Source: Pseudomonadota bacterium
GTDB lineage: Bacteria > Pseudomonadota > Alphaproteobacteria > Rhizobiales > Xanthobacteraceae
Assembly (NCBI GenBank): GCA_023388935.1
Contig: JAEWFG010000044.1
Span: 1 to 64,000, forward strand
Length of the DNA: 64,000 nucleotides
Direction of reading: 5' to 3'
Shown: piece by piece, positions 37,212-46,490 of the stretch
Layout: each line of letters starts with the position of its first letter
How positions within the stretch are numbered: position 1 is the stretch's first letter
Notes under the pieces: generated by a model
The model's database searches: none
What the model saw: only the letters and a program-made list of their open reading frames with translations
What the model was told of the DNA's origin: nothing
Position numbers and translations under genes: made by a program

Positions 37212-38018
37212 TCAGAGCTTGAAGAAGTCCGCCATCAGCTCAAGCTGATGCTCCAGCATCGGCTTGCCGAGGTGAATGCGGCAACCTCTTTCCTGCGCAC
37301 GAGCCAGCAGCGGCGTGACCGCCGGCTCCATGATGACCTCGGCCACGACCATTGTGGGTTCAAGACGATCGGCATCCAGCGGGAGGGCATCGCCGGGGCG
37401 CATGCCAAGCGAGGTGCCGTTGACCACAATGTCATGACCCGAGGGATCGTCGTCCCCAACCGAGACGGCAGCATCCGGGTAAGTGGCGGCAATGCGTCTC
37501 CCCAAGTCTTCCGCCTTCGCGCGGGTGCGGTTCGCCAACGTCAGTTGCGCGACACCTGCCCCGGCCATGGCAAAGGCGATCGCGCTGGCAGCGCCGCCCG
37601 CCCCCACCAGATAGACCCGCCGCCCCGCGACCTCGATCCCGGCTGCGGCGAGGCCCGCGAGGAAGCCGGCCCCGTCCAGCATGTCGCCGACGAGACGACC
37701 GTCATCCTCGCGCCGGATCACATTGACCGCGCCCATCGCCTGCGCGCGGTCGCTGATTGCGTCGCAGAGACCCGCCATCGCACCCTTGTGGGGGACGGTA
37801 ACGATGCCGCCGTCGAAGCTCTTCAGGTTGCGCAGGGACTCGGCAAAGGCCGGGAGGGCCTGGGGCGAGACCTGCAGCGGTACCATGACCGCATCCTTGC
37901 CGCGCCGGATCGCGACGCCGTTGATACCCGGCGGCGCCTTCACATGCGCGATCGGGTCCGCGAGGATACCGAGAACACGAGTGTTGCCCGTGATGTCGGT
38001 AAGGCGCCCAGTCGTCAT
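37212..38018 (-). CDS. Shikimate dehydrogenase-like (AroE-family) oxidoreductase
   Basis: 268 residues with the two-domain AroE layout. The catalytic Lys78 in TVPHKGAM, the Asn-Asp pair region NVIRREDDG, the NADP loop [13 protein letters not shown], and [11 protein letters not shown] are all present. The usual shikimate-carboxylate motif (His-Ser-x-Ser-Pro near residue 20-30) is replaced by [10 protein letters not shown], so both conserved serines are missing. A true shikimate dehydrogenase is therefore unlikely. A related dehydrogenase for another hydroxy acid in this sugar-acid locus is a better guess. The start overlaps the aldehyde dehydrogenase stop by four bases, so the pair is co-translated. 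Confidence 0.85.
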   Translation of the reverse strand: MTTGRLTDITGNTRVLGILADPIAHVKAPPGINGVAIRRGKDAVMVPLQVSPQALPAFAESLRNLKSFDGGIVTVPHKGAMAGLCDAISDRAQAMGAVNVIRREDDGRLVGDMLDGAGFLAGLAAAGIEVAGRRVYLVGAGGAASAIAFAMAGAGVAQLTLANRTRAKAEDLGRRIAATYPDAAVSVGDDDPSGHDIVVNGTSLGMRPGDALPLDADRLEPTMVVAEVIMEPAVTPLLARAQERGCRIHLGKPMLEHQLELMADFFKL

Positions 38019-39601
38019 AACTTCAACTTTCCGTCGACGCGAGTGGGCAGGCCGCCGGCGTTCGCCGTCTGCAATTCGGGCGGCAACAAAGCCTCCGGCA
38101 GGTCCTGATAGCTGACCGGGCGCAAGAAGCGAGCGATCGCGAGGCTGCCGACCGAGGTCGAACGGCCGTCCGCCGTCGAGGGATAGGGTCCACCATGGAC
38201 CATGGCATGGGCCACCTCGACCCCAGTGCCGAAACCGTTGACCAGGATGCGCCCGACCTTGCGCTCCAGCAGCGGCAGGATCCGACGCGCCACATCGTGA
38301 TCGCCTTCGTCGATGTGCAGCGCCGCGGTCAATTGCCCCTCGAGGCTTTCCAGCACCTGCACCATCGAACCAAGATCGGGGCAGCGCACCACGAGCGACG
38401 CCGCGCCGAAGACCTCTTCGTGAAGCTCGGGATGCGCCAGGAAGTGCGCAGCACTGGTCACGTGAAGCGACGGACTGGCCTTCATCGCGCCGTCGCTCGC
38501 GCCGCTTGCGGCGGTCTCGACCGCGGGATGATCCCGAAGGGCGGCGACGCCCCGGTTATAGGCCGCGAGGATACCCGGCGTCAGCATCGTCGCCGCTGTC
38601 GCCTGACGCACTGCACCCGAAGCGGCAATAAGGAAATCGTCGAGGCCACGCCCCTCCAGCGCAAGGATCAGCCCCGGATTGGTGCAGAACTGCCCGGCGC
38701 CCATGGTCAGCGAGGCGACGAATGCCTCGCCGATCTTCGCGCCGCGGGCGGCAAGCGCAGCCGGGAACAGCAGCACCGGGTTGATGCTGCTCATCTCGGC
38801 GTAGACCGGGATTGGCTCGGGCCGTTCGGCGGCAATCTTCATCAGAGTCGTGCCGGCGATGCGCGAACCGGTGAAGCCGACCGCCTTGATGCGTGGATCG
38901 GCAACCAGCGCCTGCGCAATACCGCGATCGTCGACGAAGAGCAGAGAGAAGGTGCCGGCGGGAAGCTCGCAATCGGCAACCGCCTTGTGCAAGGCACGCC
39001 CGACCAACTCGGAGGTGCCGGGATGGGCGGAATGCGCCTTCACCACGACCGGACACCCCGCCGCCAACGCTGCGGCCGTGTCGCCGCCTGCGACCGAGAA
39101 GGCCAATGGGAAGTTGGAGGCACCGAAGACCGCGACCGGACCAAGTGGGATATTGCGCAATCGCAGATCCACGCGCGGCAGCGGCTTGCGGTCGGGCTGC
39201 GCGGGGTCGATGCGCAGGTCGAGGAAACCGCCATCGCGCACCACGCCCGCAAACATGCGAAGCTGACCGACGGTACGAGCGCGTTCGCCTTCGAGGCGCG
39301 CGCGTGGCAGGCCGGTTTCCTGCATCGCGCGCTCGATCAGTGCATCGCCGATGTCGAGGATGTTCTGTGCGATGGTCTCAAGGAACGCAACCCGTCGCTT
39401 CAGGGGCAACGCGCGGTAGTCATCGAACGCGTCGGCCGCAAGGGCGCAGGCTTCGTTCAGATCGGCAGCAGAGGCGCCGCCGAAGGCCGGGGCGATGCGA
39501 TTGCCCGTGGCCGCCTCGATGGCGCAGAACTCGCCGTGCGTGCCGCGGCGCCTGTCGGCGCCGATGAGGAGATCGCCGGAAATGTCCATGTCGTTGGTCA
39601 T
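38015..39601 (-). CDS. 2,5-dioxovalerate (alpha-ketoglutarate semialdehyde) dehydrogenase
   Basis: 528 residues from ATG 39601; a longer start upstream would add an Arg-rich tail and is rejected. It is an aldehyde dehydrogenase with Asn163 (GASNFPLAF), Lys188 ([13 protein letters not shown]), Glu269 ([14 protein letters not shown]) and catalytic Cys306 ([10 protein letters not shown]). The SAHPGTS and EMSSINPV segments are those of the KGSADH group, which oxidises 2,5-dioxovalerate to 2-oxoglutarate at the end of the non-phosphorylative pentose, aldarate and hydroxyproline routes. The gene just upstream encodes a dehydratase of the type that makes this semialdehyde, so pathway assignment is well supported. 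Confidence 0.9.
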   Translation of the reverse strand: MTNDMDISGDLLIGADRRRGTHGEFCAIEAATGNRIAPAFGGASAADLNEACALAADAFDDYRALPLKRRVAFLETIAQNILDIGDALIERAMQETGLPRARLEGERARTVGQLRMFAGVVRDGGFLDLRIDPAQPDRKPLPRVDLRLRNIPLGPVAVFGASNFPLAFSVAGGDTAAALAAGCPVVVKAHSAHPGTSELVGRALHKAVADCELPAGTFSLLFVDDRGIAQALVADPRIKAVGFTGSRIAGTTLMKIAAERPEPIPVYAEMSSINPVLLFPAALAARGAKIGEAFVASLTMGAGQFCTNPGLILALEGRGLDDFLIAASGAVRQATAATMLTPGILAAYNRGVAALRDHPAVETAASGASDGAMKASPSLHVTSAAHFLAHPELHEEVFGAASLVVRCPDLGSMVQVLESLEGQLTAALHIDEGDHDVARRILPLLERKVGRILVNGFGTGVEVAHAMVHGGPYPSTADGRSTSVGSLAIARFLRPVSYQDLPEALLPPELQTANAGGLPTRVDGKLKL

Positions 39602-39609
39602 GGATATCC

Positions 39610-40539
39610 TCACTTGCCCCAGCGCAGAGCCAATGGCTGCACCTCGCGCGCCAGCTCCAGCAGGCCCTCGCGGGTTGCCGGATGCAGCGGCTCGAGCGGA
39701 TGGCGAACTGCATCCGAGGCGATCACGCCGCCTTCGACCATCACGGTCTTGGCCGCGCGCAATCCGCATTGCCGGTTTTCATAGTTGATCAGCGGCAGGA
39801 TGCGGGCATAAGCGGCGGCGGCCTCGACCCGGCGCCCGGCGGCGTGATGTTCGATAACCGGGCGGATCAAGTCGGGCAGAAGGGCGCTCGACATGGAGCC
39901 CGTCGCGCCCGCGTCGAGGTCGGCCATCAGCGTGATCGCCTCCTCACCGTCGAATGGGCCTTCGATGACATTGCCGCCCGCGGCGATCAGCGCGCGCAGC
40001 TTGGCGGCACTGCCGGGAACCTCGATCTTGAAATAGCGCACCAGGGGAAGCTCGGTCGCGATCCGCACAAGGAAAGGAACGGACAGGTTGACGCCGCTCA
40101 GCGGCGCGTCCTGAATCATGATCGGTATGCCCGCCGCCTCTTGCACACGCGCGAAATGGTCGAAGATGGCCTGTTCATCCAGACGCATGCCTGCGCCGTG
40201 ATAGGGCGGCATCAGCATCAAGAGCTCGGCTCCGTGTTGCCGCGCATGGGCGGCGCGCTCGGCCGCGATGCGCGAGCTGAAGTGGCTGCATGTGACCATG
40301 ACCGGAACCCGGCCCGCGACATGTTCGAGGCATAGCTCGGTCAGCACGCGGCGCTCTTCATCGGACAGCAGGAACTGTTCGGAGTAGTTCGCAAGGATAC
40401 AAATCCCGTCGACACCCTGGTCGATCATGCAGTCGAGGACGCGGCGCTGCCCTTCGAGGTCAAGATTGCCGTTCGCCATGAATGGCGTGGGCGCAACGGG
40501 AAACAGGCCCTTGTAGAGCTTGCGGCTGTCTGCGGTCAT
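39610..40539 (-). CDS. Dihydrodipicolinate synthase-family dehydratase (2-keto-3-deoxy-L-arabonate dehydratase-like)
   Basis: 309 residues from ATG 40539; an ATG at 40572 would add 11 residues. It is a class I aldolase-fold protein with Schiff-base Lys171 (RYFKIEVPG). The opening [37 protein letters not shown] loop, and [13 protein letters not shown] closely match what I recall of L-KDA dehydratase from non-phosphorylative L-arabinose degradation. The product would be 2,5-dioxovalerate, substrate of the enzyme encoded eight bases downstream. 5-keto-4-deoxyglucarate dehydratase (KdgD), with the same product, is the main alternative, and the UxaA-family enzyme across the locus would fit that better. 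Confidence 0.85.
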   Translation of the reverse strand: MTADSRKLYKGLFPVAPTPFMANGNLDLEGQRRVLDCMIDQGVDGICILANYSEQFLLSDEERRVLTELCLEHVAGRVPVMVTCSHFSSRIAAERAAHARQHGAELLMLMPPYHGAGMRLDEQAIFDHFARVQEAAGIPIMIQDAPLSGVNLSVPFLVRIATELPLVRYFKIEVPGSAAKLRALIAAGGNVIEGPFDGEEAITLMADLDAGATGSMSSALLPDLIRPVIEHHAAGRRVEAAAAYARILPLINYENRQCGLRAAKTVMVEGGVIASDAVRHPLEPLHPATREGLLELAREVQPLALRWGK

Positions 40540-40633
40540 TGGGGAACTCTGCGGTATTGGGAAGAACGACATGCGGAATGGCCGGGCGGAATGGCGCCGC
40601 CCGGCCGCGAGAGAAGGGCAATTCTGCCGGGGG

Positions 40634-41443
40634 TTATTCTGCCGGGATTTTTTCCGGGAGGTCCTGGTGGAAGTATTTCTTGTAGATGGCGTTGAGCTTG
40701 CCGTTCTTGAGGTTGGCTTCGACCCAGGCGTCGACCCAGGCCTTCAGCGCTGCATCGTCCTTCCGGATGCCGACGGCCATCGGGTAGGCTGCCATGTTGA
40801 GCTTCACTTCCAGGTTCAGCGCCGGATTTTGATCCGCAACGGAGTTGGCCGTCGACAAGGCAGCAGCCAGAAGGTTTTGCTGACCGGTCGCAACTGCGGT
40901 GTTGGTAGTCGCCTCGTCTTCGTAACGGACGATGCTCGCGGCGCCTCCGCTCTCCTTGACGATACGGGTCAGTTCGATGTCGGCGGTCGTGCCCCGAGCC
41001 ACCGCGATCGACTTGCCGGCGAGATCTGCTGTGGTCTTGATGGCTGCGCCCTTCGGCGCCGAGATCACGACCGGAATGACGCCGTAGGGCTCCGAATAAG
41101 CGATGACCTTCTTGCGGTCGGCGGTGATCGAGAACGACGCGATCACCATGTCGACCTTGCGGCTCAGCAGGAAGGGAACACGGTTGGCGCCGGAGACGGG
41201 AACGATCTCGGCCGGAATGCCCATGTCCTCGGCCAGCAGGCGCGCCGTCTCGACGTCCGATCCGGTCTCCTTTGCCTGGGCGTCGAGCATGCCGTAAGGC
41301 GGATGGCTCACGTCGATGGCGATCAGGACCTTGCCGCGCGACTTGATGGCCGGCGGAATCTCTGCAGCCCCCGCCCAGGAGCTTCCGAAGCACATGCTCA
41401 GGGCCAGAGCCGCAAGCGCGGCTCTCTTGTTGATGTTCAACAT
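40634..41443 (-). CDS. ABC transporter substrate-binding protein (polar amino acid type)
   Basis: 269 residues from ATG 41443, preceded by TGAGGAAA. Signal peptide ALAALALSMCFGSSWAGA with cleavage near residue 25. The mature part is a family-3 solute-binding protein: KGRVLIAIDVSHPPYGM-like first strand, DVETARLLAEDMG, RVPFLLSRKVDMVIASFSITADRK, and YSEPYGVIPVV. It is periplasmic and partners the ATPase and two permeases directly upstream in transcription order. Family-3 proteins usually bind amino acids or opines. Here the neighbours degrade a sugar acid, so a charged hydroxy acid or amino-sugar acid ligand is plausible. Confidence 0.9.
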   Translation of the reverse strand: MLNINKRAALAALALSMCFGSSWAGAAEIPPAIKSRGKVLIAIDVSHPPYGMLDAQAKETGSDVETARLLAEDMGIPAEIVPVSGANRVPFLLSRKVDMVIASFSITADRKKVIAYSEPYGVIPVVISAPKGAAIKTTADLAGKSIAVARGTTADIELTRIVKESGGAASIVRYEDEATTNTAVATGQQNLLAAALSTANSVADQNPALNLEVKLNMAAYPMAVGIRKDDAALKAWVDAWVEANLKNGKLNAIYKKYFHQDLPEKIPAE

Positions 41444-41489
41444 TCGTATTTCCTCAGTTGTGATGGATGAATGACGTGGGAAACCGGCC

Positions 41490-42281
41490 TCAGAGCCCGT
41501 TACCGACGAATTGCTGCAGTTCAGGTGTCTGCGGATTGACGAGCATCTCGCCGGATCCGCTTTCCCAGACCTTGCCCTGATGCATGAACACGATCTTGTC
41601 GGCAACGGAGCGCGCGAAGGCCATTTCGTGCGTGACCAACATCATCGTCATGCCGGTCGCCGCCAAGCGTTCGATCGTCTTCAACACTTCGCCCGTGAGC
41701 TCAGGGTCGAGCGCCGAGGTCACCTCGTCGAATAGCATCAGCTTGGGCTTCATCGCGAGCGAGCGAGCTATCGCGACGCGCTGCTGTTGGCCGCCGGACA
41801 ATTGCTCGGGGTAGCTGGCGAGCTTGTCCGACAAGCCGACCTGGGCCAATACGTCCGCCGCCATCTCCTTCGCCTCCGCGGCGCCGACTCCGAGCACCTT
41901 GCGCGGTGCCAGCGTGACGTTTTGCTCGACGTTCAAATGCGGAAACAGGTTGTAGCTCTGGAACACGATGCCGACGTCCTGGCGCAGCTTGCGCAGATTC
42001 ACATCATCCTTGCCGAGATCGTAGCCGCAGACCGTCAGCTCGCCGCCATCGATCTTTTCCAGTCCGTTGACGCAGCGCAGCGCCGTGCTCTTGCCCGAGC
42101 CGCTTCGACCGATCAGCGCGACGACCTGCCCTGAGGTGACTTCGAGGTCGATGCCTTTCAGCACCTCGAGTGGACCGAAATTCTTGCGAACCCCATGAAA
42201 GCGCACCATGGAAGCTTTCGGCTTCTCAGCTTGCCTATTCTCTCTGGCGACAGACGCCGGCATGGAAGGTTGAATGTTCAT
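41490..42281 (-). CDS. Polar amino acid-type ABC transporter ATPase (GlnQ/HisP family)
   Basis: 263 residues, normal for the family plus a 25-residue N-terminal extension. Walker A GRSGSGKST, Q-loop FQSYNLFPHLNV, signature LSGGQQQRVAIARSL, Walker B LMLFDEVTSALDPE, and the H-loop VTHEMAFAR are all intact, so it should be active. The Walker B start is FDEVTSALDP as in HisP/GlnQ. It energises import through the two permeases encoded upstream in the same operon. Cytoplasmic, bound to the inner membrane. Confidence 0.93.
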   Translation of the reverse strand: MNIQPSMPASVARENRQAEKPKASMVRFHGVRKNFGPLEVLKGIDLEVTSGQVVALIGRSGSGKSTALRCVNGLEKIDGGELTVCGYDLGKDDVNLRKLRQDVGIVFQSYNLFPHLNVEQNVTLAPRKVLGVGAAEAKEMAADVLAQVGLSDKLASYPEQLSGGQQQRVAIARSLAMKPKLMLFDEVTSALDPELTGEVLKTIERLAATGMTMMLVTHEMAFARSVADKIVFMHQGKVWESGSGEMLVNPQTPELQQFVGNGL

Positions 42282-42293
42282 TGGCGTCCTCGC

Positions 42294-42938
42294 TCAGGTT
42301 CTATGGAGCTTCTGCTCGAAATGGCGAGCCAGCATGGACATGGGGAAGCAGATGATGAAGTAGACGACCGCCGCAAGCGTGAAGACGACAAAGGGCTTGA
42401 ATGTCGAATTGTTGATGACCTTCGCCGAGTAGGTCAGATCGAAGAAGTTGATCACCACCGCGTAAGAGGTGTTCTTCACGATCTGCACCAGGAAGCCGAC
42501 AGTCGGCGGGATCGCGATGCGCAGCGCCTGCGGAAGAATGATGTAGAAGAAACGCTGGAGCGACGTGAACGCCAGACATTCCGCCGCTTCCCACTGGGTC
42601 TTCGGCACCGCCTGGATGCAGCCCTTCCAAATCTCGCCGAGGTAGGCGGCCGAATAGAGCGTCATCGCAACGCTCGCCGCAACCAGAGCCGGCACATCGA
42701 AGCCACCGATGCTGAGGCCGAAATAGACCACGAACATAATGACCGGGAGTGGCACGCCCTGAATGAACTGGACGATTCCGCCTGTCACCGTCTTCGTTAC
42801 GCCACTGCCGGTCGCGCGAGCAACGGCGAGAGGGAGCCCGAGAATGGTTCCGCCGACGAAGCCGAACAAGGACAGCACGAGGGTCCAACCCGCTCCGCGG
42901 AAGATGTAGGTGAGTTGCTCGACAGTCAATCCGAACAT
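42294..42938 (-). CDS. ABC transporter permease (HisM/GlnP type)
   Basis: 214 residues from ATG 42938; extending upstream would overlap the other permease gene. About five membrane segments, with the EAA loop (GEIWKGCIQAVPKTQWEAAECLAF) that contacts the ATPase between the third and fourth. Together with the second permease it forms the inner-membrane channel of a polar amino acid-type importer. It lies 12 bases before the ATPase gene in the same operon. Confidence 0.92.
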   Translation of the reverse strand: MFGLTVEQLTYIFRGAGWTLVLSLFGFVGGTILGLPLAVARATGSGVTKTVTGGIVQFIQGVPLPVIMFVVYFGLSIGGFDVPALVAASVAMTLYSAAYLGEIWKGCIQAVPKTQWEAAECLAFTSLQRFFYIILPQALRIAIPPTVGFLVQIVKNTSYAVVINFFDLTYSAKVINNSTFKPFVVFTLAAVVYFIICFPMSMLARHFEQKLHRT

Positions 42939-42948
42939 GGCCAAGCCC

Positions 42949-43635
42949 TCAGAGCGGAGTCCGCAGGCGGCGACGACGGGGGAACGAGACCCCTGCAACG
43001 CCGAGCAGAACGAGTCGAAGCAGTGACGCGAGCGCCAGGTAGATCACCGCGATCACGAGATAGACTTCGAACCCGCGGAAAGTGAAGGACTGGATCATGT
43101 AGGCGGCGCCGGTCAATTCTTCCGCCGATATCTGCGACATGATCGAGGTAGCGAGCATCATGAGCACGAACTGACTGACGAGAGCCGGGTAAACGCGCTC
43201 CACCGCTTGCGGGATCTGTATGTAGATGAGCGATTGCGTGGGGGTGAGCGCCAGACATGAGGCCGCCTCGAGCTGACCACGCGGAATGCTCCTGAAGCCG
43301 GCCCGCATGATCTCGGCCGTATACGCACCGACATTGATGACGAGGGCGACGACCGCAGCCGCAAAGGGACCGATTCGGATTTGCAAGACGGACAATCCGA
43401 AGAACAGCCAGAACGCCTGAATGATCAGAGGCGTGTTCCGGATGCCCTCGACATAGATTGTTGCAAGCCGTCGCAGCCAAGGCGCCCCGCGAAGGCGGGC
43501 CACGGCGCAGGCCGTACCGAGGATGAAGCCCGGGATGATCGATGCGGCAGTCATTCCGACCGTGAGCCAGACGCCGTGTACGAGCTCGGGCCAGTAGTCC
43601 CGCAGGAACGAAAAGTCGAATTCATAGGAAGACAT
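42949..43635 (-). CDS. ABC transporter permease (HisQ/GlnP type)
   Basis: 228 residues, five or six membrane segments, EAA loop at AEIMRAGFRSIPRGQLEAASCLAL, and the conserved EGIRNTPLIIQAFWLFFG segment of His/Glu/Gln/Arg/opine permeases. It is the first gene of the minus-strand operon, diverging from the UxaA-family gene over a 205-bp region that contains a perfect palindrome (43803-43816). It pairs with the second permease 10 bases downstream. Confidence 0.92.
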   Translation of the reverse strand: MSSYEFDFSFLRDYWPELVHGVWLTVGMTAASIIPGFILGTACAVARLRGAPWLRRLATIYVEGIRNTPLIIQAFWLFFGLSVLQIRIGPFAAAVVALVINVGAYTAEIMRAGFRSIPRGQLEAASCLALTPTQSLIYIQIPQAVERVYPALVSQFVLMMLATSIMSQISAEELTGAAYMIQSFTFRGFEVYLVIAVIYLALASLLRLVLLGVAGVSFPRRRRLRTPL

Positions 43636-43802
43636 GACGGCGCTTCGTCACTCGCCGGAAGCCGCAGCATCGTAGGCCGGGCAATTTTTCAAGTTCAACG
43701 AGTTGCAGAATTCGCGAAGTCGCATCAATCCAAGGTCCCTTCCCTGCCCCGACTCTTTTTCACCGAGCCCCAGTTGACTTCCGGGCACCTATCATGAATG
43801 AA

Positions 43803-43816
43803 TATTGCATGCAATA
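43803..43816. promoter_or_regulatory. Perfect 14-bp palindrome, likely GntR-family operator
   Basis: TATTGCATGCAATA is fully self-complementary and lies 24 bases before the ATG of the UxaA-family gene, in the divergent region shared with the transporter operon. A TTGACT at 43774 could be a -35 box, which would put the palindrome over the -10/start-point area, a repressor position. FCD-type GntR regulators often bind short palindromes of this kind, and one is encoded at the end of the same plus-strand operon. Confidence 0.6.
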
Positions 43817-43840
43817 GCCATTTTTTCTTGGAAAGTCCCC

Positions 43841-45379
43841 ATGAAGCCGAAGACGACGTCTCCCCTGATTCAGCTCAATCCAACCGACAATGTCGGCGTG
43901 GCGTGCAGGCACATCGAGGCAGGTACGACGATTAATTTCGGCGACGTCACTGTCACAGCCCGAGCAGACATCCCGAGCGGACATAAAATGGCGCTGCAAC
44001 CGATCCATCAAGCGCAGCCCGTCCTGAAATATGGCCAGACCATCGGTGTTGCGACAACGGCGATCGAAGCAGGCGATCATGTCCACCTGCAGAATCTCGG
44101 CATGCAGGAGAGCAGCGTAACGCATCACTTCGCGCAGGATGCGCGCCCGACGCCTCTTCTTCCGGAGAACGAGCGGCGAACGTTTCAGGGTTATGTCCGT
44201 CCGAACGGACTCGTCGGTACACGCAACTACATCGGGATCGTCACATCGGTAAACTGCTCGGCGACAGTCGCGCGCGCCATTGCGGACGCGTTCAATCGCG
44301 GCGGCTTGGCCGGATACGACAATGTCGACGGCGTGGTCGCGCTGACCCACGGCACGGGCTGCGCCATCAACATGAAAACGGAGGGCTATGCCTATCTTCA
44401 GCGCGTGCTGAGTGGCTATGCCCGCAATCCGAACTTCGCCGGCATCCTCATGATCGGCCTCGGTTGCGAAACCAACCAGATTGATCCGATCGTCAAGAAG
44501 TTCGGCCTGGAGGAAGGCCCGCTGTTGCGGACAATGACCATCCAAGGGCTCGGTGGCACACGGAAGACCATCGAGATCGCCTCCGACATCATTCGCGAGA
44601 TGCTGCCCGAGGCAAATGCAGCCAAACGCACGAACGTACCGCTCGCAGGACTGAAGGTCGCGTTGCAATGCGGGGGCTCGGACGGATATTCGGGGATCTC
44701 GGCGAACCCTGCCCTCGGCTATGCCGCGGACCTGCTGGTCCGCCATGGCGGCACTGCCGTCCTGAGCGAGACGCCGGAAATCTATGGCGCCGAGCATCTG
44801 CTGACCCGCCGTGCCGTCACGCCGCAGGTGGCCGAACAACTCATGGACCGTATCGAATGGTGGCGGCGTTATACGGAGCGCCACGACGCCGAGCTGAACA
44901 ACAACCCCTCCCACGGCAACAAGCTCGGTGGCCTCACAACGATCTTGGAGAAATCCCTCGGCGCAGTCGCCAAGGGAGGCTCCATGCCGCTGGAAGCGGT
45001 CTACGAATACGCCGAGATTATCGACAAGGCCGGTTTTGTGTTCATGGACACGCCTGGTTATGATCCCGTCGCCGTCACGGGTCAGGTTGCAGGTGGTTGC
45101 AACGTCATCGTGTTCACGACGGGTCGCGGCTCCGTCTCCGGCTTCAAGCCGGCGCCGTGCATCAAGGTTGCGACCAATGACGAGATGTACGAACACATGA
45201 GCGATGATATGGATATCAACTGCGGGGGAATCATCACCGGAGAAGATACGCTCGAGGCAGCCGGCCAGCGCATCTTCGAGAAGATCATTGCGACCGCCTC
45301 CGGGGAGCATACGCTCAGTGAAGATTTTGGATTTGGGGATAACGAATTCGTGCCATGGCAAATCGGAGCCGTAACCTGA
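43841..45379 (+). CDS. UxaA-family sugar-acid dehydratase (altronate/galactarate dehydratase-like)
   Basis: 512 residues from ATG 43841 with GGAAAG upstream; a TTG at 43805 falls inside the palindrome and is not favoured. An N-terminal SAF domain (about 10-95; IEAGTTINFGDVTVTARADIPSGHKMA) is joined to the UxaA/GarD catalytic region. FQGYVRPNGLVGTRNYIGIV, ALTHGTGCAINM, GLGCETNQI, LQCGGSDGYSGISANPALG and GGLTTILEKSLGA are all family landmarks. These iron-dependent enzymes dehydrate aldonates or aldarates to 2-keto-3-deoxy acids. That is the missing first step for the dehydratase and dioxovalerate dehydrogenase encoded on the other strand. Its exact substrate (galactarate, altronate or other) cannot be read from sequence. 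Confidence 0.88.
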   Translation: MKPKTTSPLIQLNPTDNVGVACRHIEAGTTINFGDVTVTARADIPSGHKMALQPIHQAQPVLKYGQTIGVATTAIEAGDHVHLQNLGMQESSVTHHFAQDARPTPLLPENERRTFQGYVRPNGLVGTRNYIGIVTSVNCSATVARAIADAFNRGGLAGYDNVDGVVALTHGTGCAINMKTEGYAYLQRVLSGYARNPNFAGILMIGLGCETNQIDPIVKKFGLEEGPLLRTMTIQGLGGTRKTIEIASDIIREMLPEANAAKRTNVPLAGLKVALQCGGSDGYSGISANPALGYAADLLVRHGGTAVLSETPEIYGAEHLLTRRAVTPQVAEQLMDRIEWWRRYTERHDAELNNNPSHGNKLGGLTTILEKSLGAVAKGGSMPLEAVYEYAEIIDKAGFVFMDTPGYDPVAVTGQVAGGCNVIVFTTGRGSVSGFKPAPCIKVATNDEMYEHMSDDMDINCGGIITGEDTLEAAGQRIFEKIIATASGEHTLSEDFGFGDNEFVPWQIGAVT

Positions 45380-46389
45380 CCCGAAAGGCCTCGGAGAAAC
45401 AGCCCGCTTCGGGCACCGCGGCCTATATGATGATCGCCAACCAAATCCGGAAAGCGATCAAGGGCGGCTCCCTCCCGAAGGGAGCCGTTCTGCTTGAGGG
45501 GCCGCTTGCGGCCCTTTTTGGCTCCAGCCGCTCACCCGTGAAGCGCGCACTCGCCTCGCTGGAAGAGGAGAGGCTGCTGAGCAGTTTCGACGGGCGCGGG
45601 CTTCTGGTCGGCAGGACTGCCGAGCCAAATCGCATAAAGATCACGCCCGCCATGCTGCAGCTTGAGGCGGAAGGAGCCATCAACGCCAAGAGCTTCAACG
45701 CCAAGAGCTTCGCTTGGCAGCCATATTACTACGACTTCGAGCGGGAAATCATCCTGCGCTCGGTCTTCGGCCGGACGCGCGTGAACGAACTGGCGCTGGC
45801 GCGGCATCTGCAAGTCGGGCGCACGGTGGCGCATGACCTGTTGATTCATGCGCGCGAGGTCGGCATCGTCCACAAGGACGACCGCTCCCACTGGTGGATC
45901 GTGCCGTTGGACAAGGCGCGGTTTGAAAATCTCTATCAATTGCGGATCCTGCTCGAGCCGGTGGCACTGGCAAGCGCGATCGGCTACATCCCTGAACAGA
46001 AGCTGGGCGAGATCGAGGATCGCCTCAAGCGCGCAGCACGGGATTTTCCCGACGTGAGCGGCGCCGACCTGGACGTCCTGGAGTCGGACCTGCACATCGA
46101 CTGCAACAGCTACGGTCAGAATCCGGAGATTCTGGAAGCCCTGAAGCGGACACGCTGTATCCTCGTCGCCGGCAAGCATATCCAGCTTGCCCTCAGTGAC
46201 GACGCGAAGGTCGATCCTTTCACAGACGAACATCTCGAAATCGTCTCGGCGGTTCGCAAGCGGAATTCTGCGACCGCACGTCGCAAGCTGGTTCGTCATC
46301 TGGAATTGTCGGCGGAGAAAGCTGCACGGCGTCTCACGGCCTTTCGCGACAGTCAGAAAATGACTGAACTTCCCTACATCCATGACTAA
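45355..46389 (+). CDS. GntR/FCD-like transcriptional regulator with two winged helices
   Basis: 344 residues, longer than the usual 220-250. Start ATG 45355 lies 25 bases inside the dehydratase gene, so the two are coupled. The first GntR winged helix is about residues 22-83 (IANQIRKAIKGGSLPKGAVL, LAALFGSSRSPVKRALASLEEERLL). A second wHTH-like segment is at about 128-180 (RTRVNELALARHLQVGRTVAHDLLIHAREVGI). An FCD ligand-binding domain then follows (LYQLRILLEPVALASAIGY, SDLHIDCNS, FTDEHLEIVSAV, RRKLVRHLELSAE). An internal NAKSF duplication lies between the helices. It probably represses the divergent locus through the 43803 palindrome in response to a sugar-acid intermediate. Confidence 0.88.
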   Translation: MANRSRNLTRKASEKQPASGTAAYMMIANQIRKAIKGGSLPKGAVLLEGPLAALFGSSRSPVKRALASLEEERLLSSFDGRGLLVGRTAEPNRIKITPAMLQLEAEGAINAKSFNAKSFAWQPYYYDFEREIILRSVFGRTRVNELALARHLQVGRTVAHDLLIHAREVGIVHKDDRSHWWIVPLDKARFENLYQLRILLEPVALASAIGYIPEQKLGEIEDRLKRAARDFPDVSGADLDVLESDLHIDCNSYGQNPEILEALKRTRCILVAGKHIQLALSDDAKVDPFTDEHLEIVSAVRKRNSATARRKLVRHLELSAEKAARRLTAFRDSQKMTELPYIHD

Positions 46390-46490
46390 TGCCAGCCGTC
46401 ACAAACTAGCTGCCCCGCAGCTGGCGCACCGCGCAATATGAATTCGCTGCGCATCAGTTTCTCCTCGCCGGAAGGCCCGCTCATCGTGCT

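Noticed and set aside
46408..46422. Small inverted repeat AGCTGC-CCC-GCAGCT between convergent genes
   Set aside because: Six-bp stem without a T-tract; too weak to call a terminator.
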